Part shown: positions 6,547 through 13,155 of the stretch, in pieces
How positions within the stretch are numbered: the first letter of the stretch is position 1
How the letters are laid out: each line of letters opens with the position of its first letter
Origin: Candidatus Odinarchaeota archaeon
GTDB taxonomy: Archaea > Asgardarchaeota > JAGGXT01
DNA: 13,155 nt
Direction of reading: 5' to 3'
Assembly: GCA_021162905.1 (NCBI GenBank)
Contig: JAGGXT010000125.1
Location: 1 to 13,155 of the forward strand
Program-made: the position numbers and the translations under genes
The notes under the pieces: generated by a model
What the model was told of the DNA's origin: nothing
Database searches by the model: none
The model's input: only the letters and a program-made list of their open reading frames with translations

Positions 6547-9500
6547 GTGTCAGCCTTGCTGAGAGAAGCAATTCTTAGCGATGTCGACAATTCAAAAATA
6601 ATAGAAGTCGCCATGCTCCTAGCAAAGGCTAACGCGTTTTATACAAATCAGAAGTCGGGAATCTATCACCTTTTAAAGGGTAGGAATATAGCGGATATAT
6701 CAAGTACTGGTACTGGAAAGACTGTACTTGCAGCGGTGTCGCTGCTCCTAGGAATAAAGAAAAGGAGCATGAGTGTGTATTTAGCACCAACAAGTACTCT
6801 CAGAGATATGAATGCGGGAAGAATAGCAAAAGCAATAGATGAAGTTTATGGACCTAACAAACCGATGATGATGGTGCTTAATAAATACATTCCAACGTCT
6901 ATTATTAGACGCAGAAAGCTAATTGTTTTTTCGACACCCGAGAAATTTCTGAGTGAATACGAAAAGCTAAGACTAACAAAGGAGTTTCACAAAAAGAGGT
7001 TTATAGGCTCTGTGGTTTTAGATGAGGCTCATATTTTGGGAGATCCCAACCGCGGAGGTCTTGTTGAAGTCCTGCTGAGAATGCTAAGAGCAGAGCAGAA
7101 TCCACAAATTGTATTTCTATCTGCCACATTTCCAGGAATAGAGAAGAAGATAGAAACCACTGGGAAATCGTGGCTGGATGATTTTCAACTTATGCTTGTT
7201 GATAGATATATTAGGAAACGGATGATTTCTCGCACTTTACGATTATGGAGAGATGTAAATGAAAAACAAAATATGCTTAAAGAAGACTTAGTAAGATACC
7301 TTAAAAGCGGAGATAAATACGACAAGCGTTTGTCGCTGGTATTTGTTTCGAAGAGGGAAACAGCTGATAGATTGAGCGAGATTATTCATAAATCTATAGG
7401 TGTAAATACCGTTTCAATACATGCATATAAAGGGATTGTCGAGAATAGGGAAGCGCTCAACAAAGTTCTGGATTGGAAGAGAGGGGTTATCTTCTCAACA
7501 ACAATTCTCGAACCTGGAATCGATATAGATGGAATACAGCAAATAATTTTCTATGATGCCGAGTCACCGATATATGAAGGCCTTCACTTCGTGCAAGGTG
7601 AGGGAAGAAGTAGGGCATACTCCGTAGAGGTATTGCTTTATGCAAAAGTTGGTAGCAATTTAACATGGAAAATGGTAGTGGACCCAGATTTGAGTGTCCA
7701 AGACTATATTTTGAGGGATATTACGTCTTGCCTGAGGAGAGACCATGTTCTACGAATTCTGATGAATTATGTTGCTATCGGGTTTAAAACGAAACGGGAT
7801 ATAATTAAATTCTTCAAAGAGAAATTGGGAATTAAGAAAATCCTGGATCGAAACTACTATGGAGAGATAATTTCGGTCGACGTAGATGATATTATTGAAG
7901 AGCTTATTGAGGATAATCCGTATATTTTCTCGAATGATGGATGGATAAGACTGACAGAGTTTGGTAGACGATTGCTATTAGCGCAAATAAATCCAATTCA
8001 CAATAACCTGTTCAAGCATGAGTATTGGAATGAGCTGGATTTAACTTCAAAAATTGTAGAGCTCTATAAATTAAATGAGAATTACCCCGTATATAACCTT
8101 AATTTGCTTTTAAATCTCTTAATTAAGACGAACTTGAATTTTGAATCTGCAGCCGAGAAAATAGGACTGCCAAAAGGGCTTATAGAGGGAGAACGAAAGA
8201 AAATTGCTTGGCTTGCAACAGCTCTAAAACAAATTACGGATGACGAAAATGAACTTAAGAAGATAGAGAACTTGCTTAAGAAGGTGAGAACTTATCCTCC
8301 ACCAAAACGATATGCCCGCCACTATAGACATTGTAATACCCGAAAGAACGATATTGATGCTATAAAAAATGAAATACTAAAGCTGCTAAAAGAGAATAAA
8401 GATGGATTGTCAGTCTCTCGAATTACTGAGTTATTGGGCAACAAGTATGACTGGAAAACTGTTTATAATGTCCTGTATCATACCCTTTTGAAAAAGAACA
8501 TAGTTAAAAGCGTCCGTATTGTCGATAGGATACGTGGCACCCAAAATGTACTATTTTTCCTCTCCGAATCTGAAATTCCCGAATATGTATTACGAAAATG
8601 TAACGAATGTCTATTCTTTACGAGGGTCGTACATAAAGGTATTAAACATAACATCTGCATGTTTCACAGAGTTAAGATATCCGAGAAAGGAACCGCTTGT
8701 AAGGAATTTCATGAAAAGGTTAAGAGATATGAATTTACAATAGATTCTTTTGAATTTGGTAGCCAATGTCATATTTGTGGCTCAAAATTGAATGGTGAGG
8801 CGTTATGTCGAAACTGCGGGACGCTATATATTTTGAAGAGAAATGGAAAGTTCAGAGTGATTCCTGGAGATTTAGATGTGAAGAGGAAAATCCTTAGCCA
8901 GAAAGGAAAGAAAGTAAACAGCTTAGCAATTGAGTATCCTATCAAGATTCGTAGATGCTTTACCATACATTTAAGTGATGGCGATAATCTAAATTTCAAA
9001 AATGGTAAGCTCTATCTGAAAATCAAAGGCATGAAGAAATCAATCGCGTATGCTCCCGAACTGTTAAGGGCTGTAGTTCTTGAAAATCCAACTGTGAGAA
9101 TCAATAAGAAGATACTTGTACTACTCCATAGCTTGAGAGTGCCAATATACTACTCAAGAAAATTGTTCTTTTCGGACGAGGCACTAAAAATAAGAAATAT
9201 CCTAAGGAACCTTGACTTAACGCATGAGAATGTAAAACTCGCCTTTACCTCCAAGGTAATAATAGAGCTTTTTTCGGCAATTTATCTTATGCGCTTAATC
9301 AGTAATATGTTTGAGGTGTGTGAGCGCTACAAAATATACGAAGAGGCCATAACCAGTTGGATTCTCAGATTGGCATTACAATATATAAATGGTGACATTA
9401 ACGAGCGGATTGCAAGGTCTTATGAAGGCTTGGGGAAAAGAGCTATGTGGTATTATGTAGCAAAAGTGGTTGGCCCGGATGCTGGTGCTAGAGTTATTAG

Positions 9501-10119
9501 CAGATTCATAAGTTCAAAATTCAGGTATTTTACAAGGTCTCCATTTCATGCCACGTTAAATTATTTCTACCGGCTTTTGACAACTAAAATGCGAGAATCT
9601 TTTGCAGAAAACAATATGTTTTACTATAATGCAGGACCGGGGCTTTTGCATAGACACAGCACCATCTATAGCACTAAGAGTGACGGTCTACTTTTCGATA
9701 CTGTTGATATGTTCAGGCCTATTTTTATCCTCGAAACCGTTAAACTCTGGTTGAATAAAGAGCTATGCAATGATGATTTCCTAAGATTTCGAATTCCAGC
9801 ATTAGGCTATATTTATGCGCCATCCGATAATACCTCAGAGTTTATTTATTCCCGCTTCAAATCAATCTTAAACCGAAAATACAATACGTATTTTGGTGTA
9901 TTGAGACTCGGTGATGCATTAAAACAATACACGGCTAAGATAAAGGACTGGATACTTAACTACAAAAACGCAAGTTTCCCACTGTTTCTGTTATCAACAA
10001 ATTATCGAGACATGGTTCGAGTAAATAATAGGCCAATGCTCTTGCTGAGCCGAATAATAAGAGGGAATTCTCTCTATAATGTCGTTTATGACGTTTTGAT
10101 GAAGCATATCACAACATAA
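6547..10119 (+). CDS. SF2 helicase - zinc module - Cas1-like integrase fusion
   Basis: A 1190-residue fusion. Helicase core: Walker A SSTGTGKT (52-59), DEAH (159-162) in VVLDEAHILGDPNRGG, SAT (192-194), motif IV-V region LVFVSK and STTILEPGIDID (317-328), and motif VI QGEGRSR (350-356). The order and spacing resemble Ski2/Hel308 helicases. Winged-helix-like segments follow (about 400-480 and 600-670). Next come Cys4 clusters at C685/C688/C704/C718 and C741/C744/C754/C757. From about 803 to the end the protein reads as Cas1: a beta-rich N-terminal domain (803-870), then LNYFYRLL (1004-1011), GLLH (H1035) and FDTVDMFRP (D1051, D1054), which correspond to the Cas1 metal ligands His, Asp, Asp. 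The usual Glu ligand position is Lys1014. It probably unwinds and captures or integrates DNA (inference). Start: GTG at 6547; Met23 is a possible alternative. No cas2 or array is nearby. Confidence 0.85.
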   Translation: MSALLREAILSDVDNSKIIEVAMLLAKANAFYTNQKSGIYHLLKGRNIADISSTGTGKTVLAAVSLLLGIKKRSMSVYLAPTSTLRDMNAGRIAKAIDEVYGPNKPMMMVLNKYIPTSIIRRRKLIVFSTPEKFLSEYEKLRLTKEFHKKRFIGSVVLDEAHILGDPNRGGLVEVLLRMLRAEQNPQIVFLSATFPGIEKKIETTGKSWLDDFQLMLVDRYIRKRMISRTLRLWRDVNEKQNMLKEDLVRYLKSGDKYDKRLSLVFVSKRETADRLSEIIHKSIGVNTVSIHAYKGIVENREALNKVLDWKRGVIFSTTILEPGIDIDGIQQIIFYDAESPIYEGLHFVQGEGRSRAYSVEVLLYAKVGSNLTWKMVVDPDLSVQDYILRDITSCLRRDHVLRILMNYVAIGFKTKRDIIKFFKEKLGIKKILDRNYYGEIISVDVDDIIEELIEDNPYIFSNDGWIRLTEFGRRLLLAQINPIHNNLFKHEYWNELDLTSKIVELYKLNENYPVYNLNLLLNLLIKTNLNFESAAEKIGLPKGLIEGERKKIAWLATALKQITDDENELKKIENLLKKVRTYPPPKRYARHYRHCNTRKNDIDAIKNEILKLLKENKDGLSVSRITELLGNKYDWKTVYNVLYHTLLKKNIVKSVRIVDRIRGTQNVLFFLSESEIPEYVLRKCNECLFFTRVVHKGIKHNICMFHRVKISEKGTACKEFHEKVKRYEFTIDSFEFGSQCHICGSKLNGEALCRNCGTLYILKRNGKFRVIPGDLDVKRKILSQKGKKVNSLAIEYPIKIRRCFTIHLSDGDNLNFKNGKLYLKIKGMKKSIAYAPELLRAVVLENPTVRINKKILVLLHSLRVPIYYSRKLFFSDEALKIRNILRNLDLTHENVKLAFTSKVIIELFSAIYLMRLISNMFEVCERYKIYEEAITSWILRLALQYINGDINERIARSYEGLGKRAMWYYVAKVVGPDAGARVISRFISSKFRYFTRSPFHATLNYFYRLLTTKMRESFAENNMFYYNAGPGLLHRHSTIYSTKSDGLLFDTVDMFRPIFILETVKLWLNKELCNDDFLRFRIPALGYIYAPSDNTSEFIYSRFKSILNRKYNTYFGVLRLGDALKQYTAKIKDWILNYKNASFPLFLLSTNYRDMVRVNNRPMLLLSRIIRGNSLYNVVYDVLMKHITT

Positions 10120-10163
10120 CTTCTATTAGCTACAAAGAAAATTTCAATAGTTATATAGATCCG

Positions 10164-10201
10164 ATGGTTAGGTGCACTATTTTCTATGTGCCACTAACCA
10201 T
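10164..10201 (+). repeat. 38-nt bulged palindrome, copy 2
   Basis: Arms ATGGTTAGGTGCA and TGTGCCACTAACCAT around the loop CTATTTTCTA. It has the same length, arms and two bulges as copy 1, with the outermost pair changed from G-C to A-T, so pairing is kept. It lies 44 bases after the helicase-Cas1 stop and 4 bases beyond the HEPN stop. It might therefore also act as a bidirectional transcript end, but copy 3 does not sit at a gene end. Confidence 0.87.
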
Positions 10202-10205
10202 TTCT

Positions 10206-10643
10206 TTATTTCACACCCAACCCGTACCTTTCTCTCAAAAGCATTTCTAATTTCTTAAAGGCAAATTCTGCCTTTTTAAGAATTGCTCTGGTCCTTTCCT
10301 CAGTAAAAAATTCTTTTGGGGAGATGATCTTATTCCTTATTCTGAATGGATATTGCGACTTAGTTACGTAGCTTTCAAGTTCTGAAACTATTTGAATGAT
10401 TTTTCTAGGCTCCTCCACCTTATCTCCTATTTCCAATGCTAACCAGCCGCTAACTTCGTGACCAGAAACGGTTTGTCCAGCTAAAGCTAAAATGGCCTTA
10501 GCAATTTTCTCAACAGTCTGTTGAGTAAAGAAAACCGCTTCTGAGAAAAATTTCTCTCTCAATAATGTTTTAGCAGCATTAAAATTGCTTACCGCTGTCT
10601 CATAATACTCTCTTGCAAGACTTTTAAATCCTCTTTCGTCCAT
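10206..10643 (-). CDS. HEPN-domain protein, toxin partner of MNT
   Basis: A 145-residue all-helical protein of the HEPN type. It has an early helix AREYYETAVSNFNAAKTLL (10-28), the family-typical AVFFTQQTVEKIAKAILAL (36-54), a loop with GHEVSG, and YPFRIRN (98-104) before the last helices. In HEPN/MNT pairs the HEPN protein is usually the toxin, in several cases an RNase, and the MNT protein neutralises it by AMPylation or binding. I do not see the catalytic R-x4-6-H motif; the usual TRYPD-like segment reads SQYPF. So RNase activity is doubtful. The ATG at 10641-10643 is preceded by GAGGAG seven bases upstream, inside the MNT gene. The two reading frames overlap by 55 bases, which suggests coupled translation. 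Palindrome copy 2 begins 4 bases beyond the stop. Confidence 0.82.
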   Translation of the reverse strand: MDERGFKSLAREYYETAVSNFNAAKTLLREKFFSEAVFFTQQTVEKIAKAILALAGQTVSGHEVSGWLALEIGDKVEEPRKIIQIVSELESYVTKSQYPFRIRNKIISPKEFFTEERTRAILKKAEFAFKKLEMLLRERYGLGVK

Positions 10644-11080
10644 ATCATAGCTCCTCTCTTCATCTTAATTTCATCTTTTTGGCTGAGAATCTTATTTTGA
10701 AGAATTGTCATATGTTTTTCAAACCAGCGTTCCCTATCAAAAAGTATATCATGGGCCCAGAAAATAGCGAGGATTATGGGATCCATCGCTTGGATGCTCT
10801 TTTCCACATCATCAGTAGAAAGTATTATTGGTGATATTGAACGGCCGTACGTAAATGCAAAGTCCACTGAGAAATCTCTAACAATATCTTCAGTATCGGA
10901 ATTCCTTTCCTTTACAATCAAGAGTAAGTCAATATCGCTATCCACAGAAGGAACAAGCATGGCATATGAGCCGAAAATAACAATAGAAATTAAATTAGAT
11001 CCTAATGCGTCCATTAGCTTCTTTTTTATGTAATTGCAAGCATCCCTATAGTTCAAAAGTATCTTAGAAATATTTTTCAT
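10589..11080 (-). CDS. MNT-type nucleotidyltransferase, antitoxin of the HEPN pair
   Basis: A minimal nucleotidyltransferase with the signature GS-x10-D-x-D: FGSYAMLVPSVDSDIDLLL (39-57, counted from the GTG), giving G40, S41, D52 and D54, and a third acidic residue at D76. Members AMPylate or otherwise neutralise the partner HEPN toxin. It is 163-166 residues, longer than the minimal ~100-residue forms, with a C-terminal helical tail. The ATG at 11078-11080 has GTGAT at SD distance. A GTG at 11087-11089, three codons upstream, is the alternative. It is first in a two-gene operon with the HEPN gene. A strong operator-like palindrome lies about 38 bases upstream, which fits the autoregulation common in toxin-antitoxin operons. 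Confidence 0.85.
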   Translation of the reverse strand: MKNISKILLNYRDACNYIKKKLMDALGSNLISIVIFGSYAMLVPSVDSDIDLLLIVKERNSDTEDIVRDFSVDFAFTYGRSISPIILSTDDVEKSIQAMDPIILAIFWAHDILFDRERWFEKHMTILQNKILSQKDEIKMKRGAMIWTKEDLKVLQESIMRQR

Positions 11081-11117
11081 TGAAATCACTATTCATTATT
11101 GATTTAATTTGGAGGAG

Positions 11118-11144
11118 ATATGTTACTATATAATAGTTACATAT
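11118..11144. promoter_or_regulatory. 27-bp operator-like palindrome upstream of the MNT/HEPN operon
   Basis: ATATGTTACTAT (11118-11129) and ATAGTTACATAT (11133-11144) are 12-bp inverted arms with one mismatch around ATA. On the minus strand it contains a TATA-like TATTATATAG about 50 bases before the MNT ATG, so it overlaps the probable promoter. A dimeric regulator, perhaps the toxin-antitoxin complex itself, could bind here (inference). Confidence 0.6.
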
Positions 11145-11232
11145 GGTTAAAAGTTTTACATGATATACGACCATTTGTCACGCATTTCATTCTCAACCAT
11201 GTATTATCGTGAGCTGGATTATTTTATGATGA

Positions 11233-11270
11233 ATGGTTAGTGGCACATCAAAATTTGTGCACCTAACCAA
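11233..11270 (-). repeat. 38-nt bulged palindrome, copy 3 (inverted)
   Basis: On the minus strand the arms are TTGGTTAGGTGCA and TGTGCCACTAACCAT, the same bulged hairpin as copies 1 and 2 but in opposite orientation. The outermost pair is a mismatch here (A and A on the plus strand) and the loop is different. It lies between the divergent MNT and ATPase genes, 40 bases before the ATPase start codon. Confidence 0.85.
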
Positions 11271-11280
11271 GAGCAAAAAC

Positions 11281-11310
11281 TATTAATATACTTTTTCGGA
11301 ATGAAAGTAT
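11281..11310 (+). promoter_or_regulatory. Leaderless promoter and hairpin of the ATPase gene
   Basis: TTAATATA lies 21-28 bases before the ATG, the spacing expected for a TATA box of a leaderless mRNA. ATACTTT (11288-11294) and AAAGTAT (11304-11310) form an inverted repeat that overlaps the end of the TATA box and abuts the ATG. It could be an operator. The same element recurs at 5016-5036 without the TATA box. Confidence 0.5.
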
Positions 11311-12684
11311 ATGATAGAAATCCGAAAATTTATAGACAGAAGAAATGAGCTGGAAAAGCTTGAAAGTCTCTATAGGCGTAATCTATTTACCCTTGTGCTA
11401 ATTACTGGACGGAGGAGAATAGGAAAAAGCAGACTGATTTTGGAATTTATGAAAAACAAAAATGGGATAAGAATACAGTTCGAAAAAAGAAAAGCTGCAA
11501 TGAACCTAAATAAGATGAATAGAGCAATTGCAAAATTCTTTGGGATTCCTGTACCGAACTTCAAATCATTTAGTGACGCTTTTGAGTTCATAGTAAAGCA
11601 AATTGGTAATACACGGTTGGTTATAGCACTGGATGAATTTTCATATCTGATAAAGGAGACAGATGTTTTAGCGGAATTCCAAACAATAGTTGACGAAATA
11701 CTGAAAGAAACAAACGTATTTTTGATCTTATCTGGCTCCGCAGTTAGTATGCTGAAAAGAAGTTTTTATGAATATACAAGCCCTCTATACGGTCGATGCC
11801 ATGCAACATTATTTCTGCAACCACTAAAATTTAAGCACCTCATGGAGTGGTTTCCAAAGGCCTCCATAGAAAGTTTAGTTAAAATTTATGCTGTGACTGG
11901 TGGAGTTCCCAGATATTTAGAGTTCTTTTCAGGAAAGAATGTGGAGAGGGAGATAATCAACAACTTTTTCGATCCGAGTAGCTTCCTATTCAGAGAAGCT
12001 AAAGAGGTTTTTGAGGAGGAATTTGATGAGCCAGAAACATATTATGCAATAACTGAAGCAATATCCCACGGTTACACACGGGTATCCGAAATTGCAAACT
12101 ACTGTTTCATGGAAGCAAAGAATGTGTCAAAGTACTTAAAAGTTCTTGGAGACTTGGAAATTGTTCAGCGGGAGTTTCCCATATTCTCAAAGAAAAGAAA
12201 AGGCGGAATATACCGAATTAGAGATAACTACTTCAACTTCTGGTTCCGTTTCGTTTCAAAATACTTCGAGGACATCGAGACTGGCTTCAATGATGAGGCG
12301 ATTTCAGATTTCGAGAAAAACTTTAACACGTATCTCGGATACATATTTGAGCAAATAGTAAAAGAGTTTTTCATAGAGTTAAGTCGTAGGAATGAGTTGC
12401 CAATAAAAATTAAGAAGATTGGTCGATGGTGGCACAAAAATGAGGAAATAGACCTCATAGCATCAGACGATGAAACGTTAATCCTAACAGAGGTAAAGTG
12501 GAAAGAGCTTACCAGTTCAGAGACTGAGAGAATCATTAAAGATCTTAAGAGAAAGAGCAAATACTTTGAAAACAAGAGAATAATATACAGTCTCGTGGCT
12601 AAATGCATCGAGAAGAAAGAAGAAATCAGCAAAAATTACTTGCTTTTCGATTTAAATGACTTTGGAAAAATTGGTGAGGTATGA
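11311..12684 (+). CDS. Archaeal-type ATPase with C-terminal PD-(D/E)XK nuclease-like domain
   Basis: A 457-residue member of the archaeal STAND-like ATPase family (ATPase_2 with a DUF234-type C-terminus). Walker A is GRRRIGKS (33-40), Walker B LVIALDEF (103-110), and a sensor-like LILSGSAVSML follows (138-148). A winged-helix segment (about 245-300) is next. The C-terminal domain reads EEIDLIA...LTEVKW (D381, E394, K396), the D-x12-E-x-K arrangement of PD-(D/E)XK nucleases. The family is abundant and multi-copy in archaea, often near mobile or defence genes; its function is unsettled, and NTP-dependent nuclease or signalling roles are proposed. The start is the ATG at 11311, with a leaderless-type promoter. 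A relic of the same 5' region lies at 5016-5084. Confidence 0.88.
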   Translation: MIEIRKFIDRRNELEKLESLYRRNLFTLVLITGRRRIGKSRLILEFMKNKNGIRIQFEKRKAAMNLNKMNRAIAKFFGIPVPNFKSFSDAFEFIVKQIGNTRLVIALDEFSYLIKETDVLAEFQTIVDEILKETNVFLILSGSAVSMLKRSFYEYTSPLYGRCHATLFLQPLKFKHLMEWFPKASIESLVKIYAVTGGVPRYLEFFSGKNVEREIINNFFDPSSFLFREAKEVFEEEFDEPETYYAITEAISHGYTRVSEIANYCFMEAKNVSKYLKVLGDLEIVQREFPIFSKKRKGGIYRIRDNYFNFWFRFVSKYFEDIETGFNDEAISDFEKNFNTYLGYIFEQIVKEFFIELSRRNELPIKIKKIGRWWHKNEEIDLIASDDETLILTEVKWKELTSSETERIIKDLKRKSKYFENKRIIYSLVAKCIEKKEEISKNYLLFDLNDFGKIGEV

Positions 12685-12777
12685 CGTATTAAAAGAACTG
12701 TTTAGCTAGCGAAAAGAAAGATATTTTAGTTTTCAGAGAAATAAAATTAGTAAGTTTAGATCTTGTGTGATGCAGAT

Positions 12778-13071
12778 ATGAAAACGAAGGACGAGATTAT
12801 AAGAATTCTCAAGCGGGAGCGTTCCAAGCTAAGAGAAAAATTCTTTGTGAAAACGATAGGTCTATTTGGCTCGTATGCTCGTGGTGAGCAAACAGAAAAA
12901 AGTGATATTGACTTATTGGTTGAATTTGAGAAACCGGTAGATTTCTTTACGCTTTTTGAGCTTGAAGAACATCTCTCAAAATTGTTAGGTGTAAAAGTAG
13001 AAATAGTTACGCCAAGTGCAATAAAAGAGGAAATAAAGCCATATATAATGCGGGATGTTATATATATCTAA
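12778..13071 (+). CDS. Minimal MNT nucleotidyltransferase, MntA-like
   Basis: A 97-residue protein with GSYARGEQTEKSDIDLL (31-47), the GS-x10-D-x-D signature (G31, S32, D43, D45), and a third acidic residue E75 in VKVEIVT. This is the compact MntA/MJ0435-like form usually encoded just before a HEPN gene and acting as its antitoxin. No HEPN gene follows within the remaining 84 bases, so it is either an orphan or its partner lies beyond the window. The ATG at 12778-12780 is preferred because GTGAT sits seven bases upstream. A TTG five codons earlier (12763) is open but less likely. It is not closely related in length or tail to the MNT gene at 10589-11080. Confidence 0.87.
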   Translation: MKTKDEIIRILKRERSKLREKFFVKTIGLFGSYARGEQTEKSDIDLLVEFEKPVDFFTLFELEEHLSKLLGVKVEIVTPSAIKEEIKPYIMRDVIYI

Positions 13072-13109
13072 AAGAAGTCAGAAACTTTCTTAAGGATTAT
13101 TTAAATCCA

Positions 13110-13124
13110 TTATTATTTTTATTT
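13110..13124 (+). terminator. T-rich tract after the MNT gene
   Basis: A run of mostly T (TTATTATTTTTATTT) lies about 40 bases after the MNT stop. Archaeal terminators are often simple T-rich tracts. The call is by position and composition only. Confidence 0.3.
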
Positions 13125-13155
13125 CTGAAGTTGGTTCCTTTTATTCATACTATCA

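Noticed and set aside
8519..8743. Frameshift or separate gene inside the helicase-Cas1 frame
   Set aside because: The main frame is open throughout, and motifs on both sides of this region are in the same frame.
10164..10201. Palindromes as plain transcription terminators
   Set aside because: Copy 2 lies between convergent genes, but copy 3 lies between divergent promoters and copy 1 is not at a gene end in the same sense. Conserved arms with bulges are not needed for termination.
4915..10201. Classical casposon bounded by copies 1 and 2
   Set aside because: No PolB gene, no clear target-site duplication at the outer flanks, and the copies are in direct rather than inverted orientation. Kept only as a loose analogy.
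4915..11270. CRISPR array based on the repeated palindromes
   Set aside because: Only three copies, kilobases apart, with different loops and one inverted. There are no regular spacers.

Overview
The window looks like a piece of an AT-rich archaeal chromosome. The prolyl-tRNA synthetase is of the archaeal/eukaryotic type with a C-terminal four-cysteine zinc site. Genes have GGTGAT-type ribosome binding sites or TATA-led leaderless starts. TnpB, archaeal-type ATPase and HEPN/MNT genes are all typical archaeal accessory families. I cannot assign a phylum.

Left part (1-4701) is mostly ordinary chromosome. It holds the start of a PadR-type regulator (minus), a divergently transcribed radical SAM/SPASM enzyme with an operator-like inverted repeat in the shared promoter region, proS (minus), and an Eis-like GNAT acetyltransferase (minus).

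Middle part (4702-11310) is an accessory island. It contains a decayed copy of an ATPase promoter and gene start, a TnpB gene without TnpA, and a 1190-residue protein that is the most remarkable object here. That protein joins an SF2 (Ski2/Hel308-like) helicase, winged-helix segments and two Cys4 zinc modules to a complete Cas1-like integrase domain. No CRISPR array, cas2, cas4 or interference gene is in the window. A HEPN/MNT toxin-antitoxin pair follows. Three copies of a 38-nt bulged palindrome (4915-4952, 10164-10201, 11233-11270) bracket these genes: one before TnpB, one between the helicase-Cas1 gene and the HEPN gene, and one, inverted, between the MNT gene and the ATPase gene.

Right part (11311-13155) has an archaeal STAND-like ATPase with a C-terminal PD-(D/E)XK nuclease-like domain and a second MNT nucleotidyltransferase whose HEPN partner, if any, lies outside.

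My reading (inference) is that 4915-11270 is a defence or mobile module built around the helicase-Cas1 fusion. The conserved hairpins are either its integration/recognition sites or boundaries of exchangeable cassettes. The HEPN/MNT pair could add stability or dormancy. The recurring ATPase promoter on both sides suggests the module entered, or rearranged within, a locus of ATPase paralogues.
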